A stretch of 64,000 bases of DNA from Undaria pinnatifida (lineage: Eukaryota > Sar > Phaeophyceae > Laminariales > Alariaceae), in contig JABAKD010000012.1 of NCBI GenBank assembly GCA_012845835.1, positions 13,268,195 through 13,332,194 on the forward strand, given 5' to 3'. Shown one piece after another: positions 41,436 through 53,324 of the stretch (position 1 is the stretch's first letter; each line of letters begins with the position of its first letter). A program made the translations under genes and the position numbers. The notes beneath the pieces were generated by a model. That model was not told the origin of the DNA and did no database searches. It worked only from the letters and a program-made list of their open reading frames with translations.

Positions 41436-41439
41436 CAAA

Positions 41440-41545
41440 ATGACAATGATTTTCCAATTGATTTTGGGTTTAAGGAGCCGCACCATTTTCAGAAAAAAAG
41501 TAGCCAAAAAGTGTCAAATAGTTGGTTGCATACTACATGTAGCAT
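41440..41545. mobile_element. Right half of a second-family MITE (diverged)
   Basis: ATGATTTTCCAATTGATTTTGG, TTTAAGGAGCCGCACCATTT, TCAGAAAAAAAG and CTACATGTAGCA follow the right half of the family. The terminus is poorly kept. Confidence 0.45.
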
Positions 41546-41589
41546 CAAACCTCCTAGAAAAATAAGCATTCCCAGGCGGGTGATATAAA

Positions 41590-42435
41590 GGGGTGTCTTC
41601 TTGCTGCAACCGTCAGATTCGTCCCCTTCAAGGGTTTATAGTTTCCGCGCACATATTGAAATGCTCGCCCCCCCGCCCCCCCCCCGCCCCCCCCCGATCC
41701 CTCTTGTTTAAACGCACCACCTGAAATCAAAATCTGCCAGAGTAGTAAACACTACCAGCAAGCTGATATCATCCCATTATCCATCTAGCATCTAGCCATC
41801 CATGCCGTAGCTCCAACTCTTCCCCCCCCCCCCCCCTTTGTTCTCCGCCGAGTTCGTTCAAACGCCCCACTTACAATCGAAATCGGCCAGAGTAATAAAC
41901 ACAAATAAGCGATTGATATCACGTCATTATCTTTCTAGCCATCTATGACGTAGCTTTCATTCATCCCCCCTCCCCCCCTCCAACGCCCCCTCCTTCCCCA
42001 CACCCCGCACGATCGCCTAGAGCCAGCACCGCGCGTATAGTAGGCCCCTACATATATGATTAATACGCGCGATCGGAGGATCACACACAATGTTGCGAAC
42101 ATCAGTGTCGACCAAATCCTTGACTTTAGTATTATATGTGACCTAAACCTCTTGAAAACCCTCCCCCCCCCCCCCCCCCCCCCCCCGGCGTTATATATTT
42201 ATTTATTTATTTTCCCTGATTTCTCTTGCTTAAACGTCCCACCTACTATCGAAATCCGCCAGAGTAATAAACACTTCCACGCCCTGGATATCGCCTCGTT
42301 ATCGTTTCAGAGCCGTCCATGCCGCTGCTGCAATTCCCACCCACCCCCGTCCCCAACGCCCCCTCCTTCCCCACCACCCACACCATTGCCTAGACCTTGT
42401 GAATATCCTGTGAACACAATGGTTGAGTGAAGGCT
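41590..42435 (+). repeat. C-rich dispersed element, copy 5 (5' modules)
   Basis: This stretch is rich in the element's upstream modules. Three copies of a unit with TTAAACGCCCCACCT, AATCGAAATC(G/C)GCCAGAG and TAATAAACAC...CATCCATGCCG are present, separated by C-runs at about 41675, 41822, 41965 and 42165. A block ACGCGCGATCGGAGGATCAC near 42063 is a short piece of the 3' body. It ends with the CACCATTGCCTAGACCTTG block. Confidence 0.75.
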
Positions 42436-42794
42436 CTGTCTTCTACGCGAAGAGATGCAGAGGTGGCACCGAAGTGTCTGTTAAGATCACTTGTGATAAG
42501 AAAGAAAAATGATAGTTTGGAAAGGGCGCTTGAGGCCAAAAAGAGAAGAAGAAAGCAGAGAAAGAAGGAAGAGAAGAAGAGTTGGGAAAGCTGGGAGAGT
42601 AGGGAGAGTTGGGAGAGTGATCATGGTGGGTTGCATCACCACCTACCTACCTGATCATCATCACGGAACAATGCCCGTAGTACGGTAGAATACCGGGACA
42701 ACGGGACAACCTTAACATACTCAAATCTACGTTTACATCTAGATTACACCGAAGATTCAACGTAAGATTCAACTTAGATTTGAATCCAAGGTTC
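42436..42794. other. Purine-rich interval without a supported gene
   Basis: AAGAGAAGAAGAAAGCAGAG and GGGAGAGTTGGGAGAGTTGG runs (42530-42620) give a Lys/Glu/Ser-rich frame that is best read as simple sequence. Confidence 0.5.
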
Positions 42795-43295
42795 ATACTT
42801 TTAACAGACCTTGCACCACGTGCATAGCAAACCCCTACATCTATGCGACCTAAAGCCCTCCCCCCCCTCCCCCGGCCTAACCCTATACACAAATTGACCT
42901 GCCCCACCCGTCCCCCCCCCCCCCCCCCCCCCCCCTCCCGCCCCCCTTTTGATCAAAATCAGCCCCCCGCGTCCTTCAAAACTCCGCCCTCCCCTCACCG
43001 GATATTCGACTTACAGGATTCACTTGATAAACTGATGCATTTCCTTCCACAGTTGTCAGATTTTGTCCCCCTCAGAAACGGGTTTTATAGTTTCCGCGCA
43101 CAGACTGCCTAACATCACCCTGTTGACCCTGATAGCTGCACTGTAGTTGCAAGGGGAGTCGCCGACCTATATCCTTAATGAGGACACACACAACCCGTAA
43201 TACGCGCGATCGGAGTATCACACACAGCTTGCAAAGATGAGTTTCGACAAAATATTCGATCTCACAGCTGGAGTGTATTTTGATTTTTATAATAT
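42795..43295 (+). repeat. C-rich dispersed element, copy 6
   Basis: It runs from the CTACATCTATGCGACCTAAA block through two poly(C) runs (about 42858 and 42916) to the standard body and the 3' end TCACAGCTGGAGTGTATTTT. It is one of the best conserved copies. Confidence 0.9.
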
Positions 43296-43299
43296 CTAC

Positions 43300-45480
43300 T
43301 GCTACTACTGCTGTAGACTACTAGTCTACTACATTGTGTAGTACATCGTGTAGTACCATGCATACGCCTCATGAAAAAATACAGATGGCCTACGTATAGA
43401 CTAGCCAGGTATCATTGAGCGAATAATTTTAATCATACTATTAATACTGTAAAAATTCGAGATCGAGATCACGGTTATTGGATTATTTCCTCGGGAGTTG
43501 TGGGGGGGGGGCTTGACCACAAATGAAGTGCTACAACTCCTATCGCCGGCGGACAAGCTTCAAGTACGAGTAATCGCACGCGGAGAACAGGCAAAAGTCA
43601 TCTCCTGGATGGAGCATGCTGGCGCCTTTTTTGGATAAATCTGGCGAGGGAGACACGCGGTACTTTCAATGGTGATAGCATTCGATCACATACCACATAC
43701 ATGCCAATGCACCCCTTGTGAGAGGCGGTCGCCTGTACGAGGTAAGTGTTAGGCGGTGTTGCACTAGAACCTTGTTGTATATTTCGTAGAGGAAACTAAA
43801 GTGCAGAGAGTGCGAGAGCGTGCACGTTGATGGTCCGCTTCACCATGCAATCCAATAACGCCTGTGCGAAGGGCTACGGATTCCTGTACAACAAGAGTTG
43901 ACAAACGGTCATTATTATTACTGTGGTATGCATAGACAATATAGACCAGACAGCAGTAGATCCAAGAATACCGTACACGAGGTCACAACACACTCACTCC
44001 TCCTGCCAATCCCAGGTTCGACCGAGCAAGGTTTGCGCGGCGAACACGCGGGGATGATGCGGTTATTATTGGTATATTACTGTTTGATGTATACCACCGA
44101 TGGTGGACTTGTAGACTAGTACATACATACAGGTGTATGTAGACTATTAGACTAAAATATAAATTATAGGTGTAGGGTAATGTAAGCTGATAGACATACA
44201 CCTACTACTGCTGTGTACTTTTTGCATACAACATATGCATACAGTGTAGTCTGCCTGGTACCACAGACAGAGAGGAGGGTACGTTGCAATCTTGACCTTT
44301 GTGTGGTAAGACATATTTCTCGTATCCTGAAATTGCCGCGTTCTGACTTTTTCATTTTCCGGGTGGAAGATCGTATATATTTTCGGATCCTGAATTTACC
44401 GTTCTGATCTTATTATTACCCGGGCGGAACGTTGGATTCCATCCTGTGGCTATGTACGGGCTAGATTTTGGCCATGGGGTGTTGAACGTGGACAAGAAAA
44501 GGAGCAGCGGGGGCGGCAGCGGTACCGCTGCAGCACTGCCACTGTACACTACGGTACGATACTACCGCGGTATATAATAACATGTCTCCCGCTATATAGC
44601 GCCAGTTGATTAGTGCCGGTCACGCCCGCTTTACGGCATAGTAGTAGTGTCTGAATCGCTTGGCAGGCAACCACGGAATCAGTCAGTATAGTGGCCAGCA
44701 GTATGCGGAGAGTAGCGCCGGTTTGTCGCTGTAGGGTGTCACGGTATTCCCACTGTTCCACACATCGGCGCTATCGAGGGACAACTACTACTTCTAGTGC
44801 ACAGCTGTCTTCGCCGGTGACCTGAGGGTATTGCAGACTGATGATTGGAACACCGGGGATCACGTCCGCATCGCCATGCATAAATTACATAGAAACAGAA
44901 AGCCAAGCAAACATGCAGTAGAATACAAAAGCTGTCACTATGATACTGCTGCCATGCTGTAGGAACTCGCCTAGTTGGATATTTCTGCTGCTGCTGCCGT
45001 AGTATCAATAAAAATGATAATAATAGTAATAGATGCAAGCTGCTTGTACATAATACTACTAACAAAAATCAGCTTCGTACGAATTAATAGTCGTCTTTTC
45101 ATTATTATTGTTGTGTGCGTTGGTTGAGAATTTGAGAATCAATCGTATACTTCTAAAAGTGAACAAGCGCGGTGTGGTGTCCCTGCGTCACGCCTAATAA
45201 AGGAAACGGGTTGTCATCATCATGGAAACTTGTGATTCTTCCTTCGTTTTATTGTACACGACGAGCACGACTGGTGGTGATGATATTCTTAAAGTAAATG
45301 TACCGCGCTGTTGCGTCGAACCACCACTGCGAGCTCGTCGCCTGGAGACGTACAATCCACGAGCGGTCGTCCGTCCCTAGGTCGTGCGCGTGGGGGTAAG
45401 AACACGAAGCGATTTCCAATCCACGACACTCGACACAGTAAGTTATTATGTGACTACGAGACATTACAATAACATATACA
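43300..45480. other. Interval without a supported gene
   Basis: The start has CTACTACATTGTGTAGTA-type imperfect palindromes (43310-43360). AT-rich sequence with TAGACTA strings occupies 44115-44170. An inexact repeat pair (CGTATCCTGAAATTGCCGCG...TTTTCATTTTCCGGG and GGATCCTGAATTTACCG) lies at 44322-44400. No convincing protein. Confidence 0.45.
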
Positions 45481-45484
45481 TCAG

Positions 45485-45915
45485 TATATATACACAAATT
45501 GAGCTGCCCCACCCGTCCCCTCCCCCCCCTCCCCCCATTCAGCCCCCCTTGTGATCAAAATCAGGCCCCCACGTCCTTCAAAACTCCGCCCTCTCCTCAC
45601 CGGATATTCGACTTACAGGATTCACTTGATAAACTGATGTATTTCCTTCCGCAGCTGTCAGATTTTGTCCCCCTCAGAAACGGGTTTTACAGTTTCCGCG
45701 TACAGACTGCCTAACATCACCCTGTTGACCCTGATAGCTACACTGTAGTTGCAAGGGGATTCGCCGACCTATATCCTTAATGTATGAGGACACACAACCC
45801 GTAATACGCGCGATCGGAGTATCACACACAGCTTGCAAGGATAAGTCTCGACAAAATATTCGATCTCACAGCTGCTGGAACACTGACTGGAGTGTATTTT
45901 AATTACTATAGAAAA
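45485..45915 (+). repeat. C-rich dispersed element, copy 7
   Basis: It runs from ACACAAATTGAGCTGCCCCA through a C-rich run to the complete body, with a 12-bp insertion before the terminal GGAGTGTATTTTAATTACTA. It is tail to tail with copy 8, only about 15 bp away. Confidence 0.9.
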
Positions 45916-45924
45916 AATTATGAG

Positions 45925-47160
45925 ATGTGTGTGATACTCCGATCGCGCGTATCACGGGTTGTGTGTCCTCATTAAGGATATAGGTCGGCGAATCCCCTTG
46001 CAACTACAGTGTAGCTATCAGGGTCAACAGGGTGATGTTAGGCAGTCTGTGCGCGGAAACTATACAGCCCGTTTCTGAGGGGGACAAAATCTGACAGCTA
46101 GCTGTGGAAGGAAATGCATCAGTTTATCAAGTGAATCCTGTAAGTCGAATAACCGGTGAGGGGAGGGCGGAGTTTTGAAGGACGTGGGGGCCTCGTTTTG
46201 ATCAAAAAGGAGCGGGGTTGGAGGGGGGGAGGGGAAGGGAAGGGGGGGGGGGGGGACGGGCGGGGCAGCTCAATTTGTGCGTGGAAACTATCATGGGGGG
46301 GGCAGGGGGGTTGGGGCGGGGGTGGGGCGGGTGGGGCAGTTAATCTGTGCGTGGAAACTATACATTCTTTTAAGGGGATAAATGTGACGGTTTGGAAATA
46401 ATGCACCAGTTCCAGTTTATCATGTATATCCTGTAAGTCGTACAATCAGTGAGTAGAGGGCGGAGTGTTCGAAGGGTTGGGGGTGGGATGGGGTGGGGGG
46501 AATGGGGAGGTGGGGGGTGGGGGAGGGGGGGGGGGGGGAGGGGGGGGAGGGAGGGGGAAAGGGCTGTAGGTGGCATAGATGTAGGGGCTTGCTATACGTG
46601 TGGTGCTAGGTCCAGGCGATGGTGCGGGTGATGGGGAAGGAGGGGGCGTTCGGGGCAGGGGGGGGTGGAGGGGCGTGGGGGGGGGCGGGGGGGGGGGGAA
46701 AGCAGCGGCACGGATGGCTCTAGAAAGATAATGAGGTGATATCCAGTGCGTGAAGTGTTTATTACTCTGGCGGATTTCGATATTAGGTGGGGCGTTTGGG
46801 CAAGGGAGAACGAGAAAAAGAAAAAGGAGGGAGGGAGAGGGGGGGGGGGGGGGGGGGGGTTTAGGAGGTTTAGGTCACTCATAATATTGTAATACACTTC
46901 GGCTGTGACATCAAATATATGTAGGGGCTTGTTATACGCGTGGTGCTAGGTCTAGGCGATCGTGCGGGTGGTGGGAAAGGAGGGGGCGTTGGAGGAGGGG
47001 GGTTGAGGGGGGGGGGGGGTGGGGGGAGAATGAAAACTACGTCATGGATGGTGAGAAAGATAATGACGTGATATCCACTGCATAGAGGTGTTTATTACTC
47101 TGGCCGATTTCGATTTTAAGTGGGGCGTTTAAACAAACTGGGCGGAAAAAAAAAGAAAAG
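45925..47160 (-). repeat. C-rich dispersed element, copy 8 (long, modular)
   Basis: Inverse of the family, here G-rich. From 45925 it contains the body (ATACTCCGATCGCGCGTATC...CAGGGTCAACAGGGTG), then repeated modules with GTGCGTGGAAACTAT and (G)n at about 46240, 46290, 46510, 46690, 46840 and 47000. It ends with two upstream modules (TAATAAACAC-type, read inverted as GTGTTTATTACTCTGG at 46755 and 47089). The terminal 3' bases beyond GTGTGTGATACTCCG are shortened. It is head to head with copy 9. Confidence 0.85.
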
Positions 47161-47164
47161 AAAA

Positions 47165-47870
47165 GGGGGTAACATATATCAATATCCGCCAGAGTAATAA
47201 ACACTTCCACGCCCTGGATGTCGCCTCGTTATCGTTTCAGAGCCGTCCATGCCGCTGCTGCAATTCCCACCCACCCCCGCCTCCCAACGCCCCCTCCTTC
47301 CCCACCACCCGCAGCATCGCCTATTAATAGACCTAGCACCACGCGTATTATAGCAAACCCCTACATCTATGCGACCTAAAGCCCTCCCCCCCCGCCCCCG
47401 CCCCCCCCCCGCCACATTCCCCCCCCCTCCCCCAAAAGAAATATTTATAGTTTCCACGCACAAATTGACCTGCCCCACCCGTCCCCTCCCCCCCTCCCTC
47501 CCTCCCGCCCCCCTTTTGATCAAAATCAGCCCCCCGCGTCCTTGAAAACTCCGCCCGCCCCTCACCGGATATTCGACTTACAGGATTCACTTGATAAACG
47601 GATGAAGTTTTTTCCTTCCACAGCTGTCAGATTTTGTCCCCCTCAGAAACGGGTTGTATAGTTTCCGCGCACAGACTGCCTAGCATCACCCTGTTGACCC
47701 TGATAGCCACACTGTAGTTGCAAGGGGAGTCGCCGACCTATATCCTTAATGAGGACACACAACCCGTAATACGCGCGATCGGAGTATCACACACCGCTTG
47801 CAAAGATGAGTTTCGACAAAATATTCGATCTCACAGCTGGAGTGTATTTTAATTTTTATAATAATATATT
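47165..47870 (+). repeat. C-rich dispersed element, copy 9
   Basis: It begins with AATATCCGCCAGAGTAATAA, passes through the CTAGCACCACGCGTATTATA block, three C-runs and the body, and ends TCACAGCTGGAGTGTATTTT. A second short copy of the tail (CAGCTGGAGTGTATTTTACT) follows at 47879. Confidence 0.9.
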
Positions 47871-48029
47871 TATAGCTCAGCTGGAGTGTATTTTACTTTT
47901 TATAATCTACTTGTACCCCATCGCACCGTGGCAACCGACGGCACAATGCATTATTATTAGAGTTCTCGTCGGGAATGGATGCGCTATCGTAGAGGATGGC
48001 CCCTCCTTACGTAGTACATCGTATTATTA

Positions 48030-48366
<337 letters not shown>

Positions 48367-48517
48367 ATATGGCGAGGTGTACAATAGTACGCCGTATTAT
48401 ACGTGAAAACAAATAAAGCGCCAACGTACCGGGAACAGAATGCGAAGAAAGAGCATCACCAAAAACGATCCGAACGAGAACACATATTATTATATTGTAC
48501 ATAGATAGTCTAATTGT

Positions 48518-49455
48518 TATTTTTTTTTTTTCAGCACACTTTCACTTTCCAGCTTCTGGACAAGCCGTGTGTGTGTGTGTGTTCTTCACATTAAACCGTT
48601 CTTCTACTCGTCGACATCCAGCACACCCAGTGTCCGTACTGATTCTTCACCCTAGAAAGATCAGCTCTGTGGTCACAAGCTACGACACAGAGATAATGCA
48701 TCGTAATGCATTCGACAACGCAATGTCATGCCCTAGTACTGGGTACGACAGGCACAACATACATACGTCAGCAACAGAAATACATTGGAAGAGAGAATAC
48801 GAAATAAACAAAAACAAAAACAAAAACAAAATAATAATAAGAAAACATATAAAAACAAAGATAAAAATAAAACAAAAATGAAACAAACAAAATGAAGGGG
48901 AAATCGAAGAAACAACCCAACCGGAAAGGAGAGCCAAAGCTCGGAAAAGAAACATAATAATAAAAATAAAATAAAATAAAGTAAAGTAAAACCAAAATAA
49001 GATAATCCGAACACGAGCCAAAAACCTGGACACGCAAGGAGGGAACAAAAGGGGAAAAAAATACCCCAGAAAAAGACGAAAAGTGCTATGTACCTACTAG
49101 TCGGCCTGGTACCTTGCTACCCTGTCTGCCATCTCCTTCCTGCCTTCGTCCACCGCGGTCTCCCTTCTATTCCTCCTGTTGCCCCCCAAACGTGGTCACA
49201 GGTGTCGTCCCTTCTCCTCCCCGGTTATTGCCTACAATTTTAATCGCGCATAGGGTTCAGCAATCCCACTGCTCGTCGATTGTTCATCGAATGTTGCTGA
49301 CTCACGCTCTCGCGCTTTCCGCAAGTCAATTTGTGCACAAGAAAAAGTCCCAACGAATTTATACGAGTATGCACTCGGCGGGGCTCGAACTCACGAAACT
49401 GACCTATACCAGGCTCGAGGATAACCTGATACGCCACCGGTGCGACAGTCTATAG
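48518..49455 (-). mobile_element. tRNA-like SINE, split copy
   Basis: On the minus strand the head is at 49450-49380, reading GGTGGCGTATCAGGTTATCC and later GTGAGTTCGAGCCCCGCC, which correspond to the A and B boxes of a tRNA gene. The body continues to about 49190. The 3' tail is found separately at 48575-48518 (CACGGCTTGTCCAGAAGCTG then a poly(A) run). Between head and tail lies about 600 bp of unrelated, partly A-rich sequence, so the SINE was split by a later insertion or rearrangement. Confidence 0.7.
48780..49080. repeat. A-rich simple sequence
   Basis: AAACAAAAACAAAAACAAAA and AATAAAATAAAATAAAGTAA tracts lie inside the split SINE. Low-complexity frames (Lys/Asn or Phe/Leu) are artefacts. 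Confidence 0.85.
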
Positions 49456-49699
49456 ACTATACTAACTACCAATACTGCACCTGGACCATGCATGGTAATA
49501 AAGCGCCTGGTATAATATATTAGACTATATCGAGAACAAAACGAAAAGCGAATGGAACACTGCAACGAGAAATAGCACATCATGGAATAACGCAAGAAGA
49601 ATGCGGTACAAACAAGGACAATTTAAAGTTTTTACACGCGCTGTAAGAAGAGTTGTATAATATGTAAGGGCATATATCAGCAAAGGGCATACATTATAT

Positions 49700-49770
49700 T
49701 GCAAAGATGAGTTTCGACAAAATATTCGATCTCACAGCTGGGGTGTACTGTGATTTTAATAATATACTCC
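49700..49770 (+). repeat. C-rich dispersed element, copy 10 (3' end only)
   Basis: GCAAAGATGAGTTTCGACAA to CTCACAGCTGGGGTGTACTG, with nothing of the body upstream. This is the pattern of a 5'-truncated retroposon copy. Confidence 0.85.
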
Positions 49771-51477
49771 GGAGTATCAGATACCAGCGACCAGGTATTA
49801 TAGCTACTGCTGCCGGCTGCCGGGATGATATTAACCCGCGATTTGCCCGTTCTTCTCGTTGCTCTCCTCCTGTCGTCGACAGAGTCTGAGGTATCCCATC
49901 ACTACTAAACTATACTGTTTTTATACTATTACTCCGGAGTATTATATAGAGTCTAGTCTAATAATACGGGAGGCGACACGAACAACCCTGAAACGAGAAA
50001 CGAGACAGAAGGACAGAGCAAAACGCAAGAAGACTGGGTCAATGCTGGCTCGTCGTCCTACGCGAACAATGTGCTATAAAACATGTTCCACGATTAGCCT
50101 AGCTAAACCTTTGGTTTCCATGCGATAAAAAGAAAATCGATCAACGATTTGTTGCTCTCGTCGACAGCGAGCGGTATCACTACCCCCCCCCCCCCCGCCC
50201 CCCGCGCTGCCGGCTTCCCCTTCCACCACTACCACCACTACTACTACTATGACCGCTACTACCACTACTGCTGTTATTGTCGTTCTCTGCTGCGTGTTGT
50301 TAGCGTAGCCAGGTCCTCTCCGTTCCGTCATTATGACACATCGACATGACACGGCCCACCGCCTCGACCACGCCTTTAGTATCCCCCCCACACCTTCTTG
50401 GCGCCGTGCGTGTGGAGCACAACAACATCGCCGTAAAGATAATAGTAATCCGAAACATAAACTGCCATAATAAGGGGTAGACTAGGTTTATTATGTGGGT
50501 CCCTCGGTGCAAGGTAAATCGTGATGAACAAGTTTCACTAACACAACCGCGCCATCTCTTCTTGTCAGTTGTATATTCGAAACTCCGAACAACACGAAGG
50601 GCAACTTTTACGTGGTGGATCCCTCACGATGCAGTGTAAATGATGTCGACCACCTACAATTAATACAAGGTATATAGACTACGGTATATGCGCAGAGTAG
50701 TATTACTAAAAGTACATAAAACCCTATTTCGCGCGGCGAAAATTCCCTTGCCGCAGTCTACAAAGGCGACGTAGATCTCTTGATCATTTTCTTTGTGAAC
50801 GAGATGCGGAATAGGTTGGGTGAGAGATTTTGCGTGGTGGTATTCGCTGTTGTACTGTCGTGCTCGAGTGCATGCATGCAGTGTGTCAGCTCGTGTAGAG
50901 TTGCGTATTACCGCCGAAGACACACGACGAGTCGAGTATCCGTTGTATCATTCATTAGGATGAAAACTAGGTGTGCTCTGGAAAAAAACGTCGGAATGGA
51001 AGCGAAAATTGACCCATATGGCATGCCTTTTTGCACCACACCACCACACACAAGGTAGGTACCAGATAGATGTGTTTTTTCATGTTTTATGTCTGTGAAT
51101 AGGCAAGTAAGTGTTCTATGAGCAGAGTCGCAGATCGATGATGGAAGTAGCTGCTGTAGTGCTGGCCCCATCGCTGGACTCAAACACGTAAAACAAGGCG
51201 CGTAATAGTAGTGTGAAGCGGAAGGAGGGGGGGGGGGGGCTGCTTAGGTACCCCGTATTTAACTTTTCTATGTGTTTTGCGAGTGGGCAACAGGGAGGGC
51301 ATGGACAGGGAGGGGGGTATGGCATAGGTAATGTATTTGGCGCATGCCTTGGTCATCTGACCATTGACCACGAATATTCAATGCATCTCCCTCTCGAGAC
51401 CACGCACCTTTTCTATACTGCTAATAATAGAAGAGGCGCCTCTAGTGTATTTGTCGGGCGCTCACCACGTTACTTCA
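49771..51477. other. Interval without a supported gene
   Basis: A C-run (50182-50197) and a CTACTACTAC/CACCACTAC microsatellite (50222-50275) are the main features. Frames of 92 and 115 codons at 50780 and 51213 show no domain. Confidence 0.45.
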
Positions 51478-52155
51478 ATGTATTACATGATGATGAGCAA
51501 ATTCATTCACGGAGCGGCGGGAGGGAAGTTGGAGGGGGGCGAAAGGGAAATGGAGCATAATAAGTCGCTAAAGAGCTTTCAAAAGAGCACAACATACTAT
51601 TATTATTTTGTCGGCTGTCGCGCTCCGGGTCCGAAGCATCGGCGGCAGCTCCACCCTACCTATGTGGACTATGACAAGCTACTACAATGCACGGCGACAA
51701 GCTTGTGTTCACGGACACAACACATAGATTCCACCACATCCAGCTGTGACGAGTATGTCGTGAGAAAGCACCACCACCACCCCACGGTAGTCGACGATGA
51801 CGACGACAAATTCTTTGTTGTAAAGTATGGTTCCTCAAGCTTCCAGAATGAAAAACAAGAAGGAAGGGTATCATCGTCTCCCTCGATTGATTGTTGTCGT
51901 TCTCCATTCACTAGACAGCAGTCAGTGCAGTGTGAAGACGATGCAATAACAACCAAGAGTGAAACATATTGGGATTGCTATCTATCATGGAACCGATACT
52001 GTCATCATCGCATCGGTAACCGCCGTGCAACGAATCCAACGAATGCAACGACACGCAGAACAGCGAATGAGCCTTTCTTTGGCCAAACCGGTTGTTTCAT
52101 GTTGGCAGCAGCTACATTGTATATTTGTAGATCATTGCCCGAGACACTGCATTGA
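51478..52155 (+). CDS. Hypothetical ORF, 225 codons
   Basis: This is the longest frame in the window that is neither transposon nor simple repeat. The first ATG is at 51478 (MYYMMMSKFIHGAAGG), and the frame is open a further 38 codons upstream without an ATG. It has short runs of one residue (TYYYYF, HHHHP, VVDDDDDK), is rich in Ser, Thr and Cys, and ends with a weakly hydrophobic GCFMLAAATLYICRSL. No domain, signal peptide or neighbouring exon is recognised. It ends 30 bp before the second SINE-like retroposon. By rough count an open frame of this length is not expected by chance, but it may be non-coding all the same. Confidence 0.3.
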   Translation: MYYMMMSKFIHGAAGGKLEGGEREMEHNKSLKSFQKSTTYYYYFVGCRAPGPKHRRQLHPTYVDYDKLLQCTATSLCSRTQHIDSTTSSCDEYVVRKHHHHPTVVDDDDDKFFVVKYGSSSFQNEKQEGRVSSSPSIDCCRSPFTRQQSVQCEDDAITTKSETYWDCYLSWNRYCHHRIGNRRATNPTNATTRRTANEPFFGQTGCFMLAAATLYICRSLPETLH

Positions 52156-52184
52156 TGAATGCAACGATACTCTTTAAATGTTTC

Positions 52185-52625
52185 CTTTTTTTTTCCTTTT
52201 TTCCTTTTATTTTTATCCTCCGGCGGATGGGGCAAAATAAAGCTTAAGCTCACCACACTTCCACGTATTTTCATACGCTTCGTGTGTCAATCTAACTCAA
52301 GTTGCTTTTGCAAGATTCCCAACGCTAGCTGGCGCACCCTTCGGATTCCACTGTAGTGATAGCGTAAGCTGTCCCTATCAGTGGTCCTCGTTGCAACCCC
52401 GGCAGCGCAAGCTGCCCTTGTATACGGATGCATGTGTATGACATACACATGTCGACCCGGCCTGTCCCCTGAGGGTAAGGTTCGATGGAGATAGCCACCC
52501 GGAATGTCATATTTCCGGGTGATGTGGGACTTGCGCAAGCCCACTCACTAACAGAACCCCTGGCCATGGGAGATGGCCTTCCGCCGGACTTGGTCCAGTT
52601 ACGGTCCACCCTACCCATTTGGGCG
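52185..52625 (-). mobile_element. Second retroposon family, long copy with hairpin chain
   Basis: Read on the minus strand, it ends AGCTTTATTTTGCCCCATCC then GCCGGAGGATAAAAATAAAA, a poly(A)-like tail typical of retroposons. The last 200 bp are shared with 57530-57720. The upstream 200 bp (52625-52400) fold into successive hairpins: GGCCAT/ATGGCC (52562-52578), GTGGG/CCCAC around CTTGCGCAAG (52524-52544), CACCCGGAA/TTCCGGGTG (52496-52521), CATGTGTATG/CATACACATG (52431-52451) and GGCAGC-GCAA-GCTGCC (52401-52416). No tRNA-type boxes are seen. Confidence 0.65.
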
Positions 52626-53215
52626 TTGGTCCTCTTATCATCATAATTTTAGTAGAGAGTGGGTAAGTATGCCGAACGATTTGCATATAGGAGTATCACC
52701 AGTAGTAGTAGATCGGCGATGCTTGACAGCAACACCGTCCCCCAATGCCCATATGCCATGCCGAATCACCGCGACCAGACACTTCACAGCTTGGCAGAGC
52801 AAAACACCGTCGTCCCCGAATACCCATGATGCATCACCGCGACAAGCCACACTCAACAGCCCCTTTGACTCTTCAGAAGGAAACTATCGAATTGTAAAAG
52901 CGGGCGGTCATACCAAGCAGCCTGGGTATCATAAGACTGGCACATGCTACGACGACGAGGTAGCTGTGGCTGGGTATCATAGATGGAGTAACACATGTAT
53001 GCATATCACGCGTTAGAGGCAACACCAATCATATTGAGGATATTCACGTACAAGAGCTCCATCCTTGAAACATGAACGAGATTCCAAATTCATTGGGTGC
53101 TTCGCGGAGACAGGGTTTCCTGAGTTGGGGAGCCAAGTCAACAGCAACACCTTTGCCCCCAATAAAAGCCAACTGTATGGTAGCACCCATCGAGCGCCCG
53201 GGTTTGCGCAGAGTG

Positions 53216-53260
53216 TATGGCGTACAAGACGCCGCATAATACTGCGTCTTGTATGCCGCG
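53216..53260. repeat. 14-bp stem hairpin
   Basis: GGCGTACAAGACGC (53219-53232) pairs with GCGTCTTGTATGCC (53244-53257), with one mismatch and an 11-base loop. Confidence 0.75.
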
Positions 53261-53324
53261 TAAGCCGAGTGAATTCCGTGACACCATATATTCCCACAAT
53301 TATAATTGTGGTCATATTGTATTA

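Noticed and set aside
51770-51815. HHHHP...VVDDDDDK as an engineered tag and protease site
   Set aside because: The resemblance is superficial: CACCACCACCACCCC and GATGACGACGACAAA are simple trinucleotide runs in an otherwise natural, undisturbed stretch.
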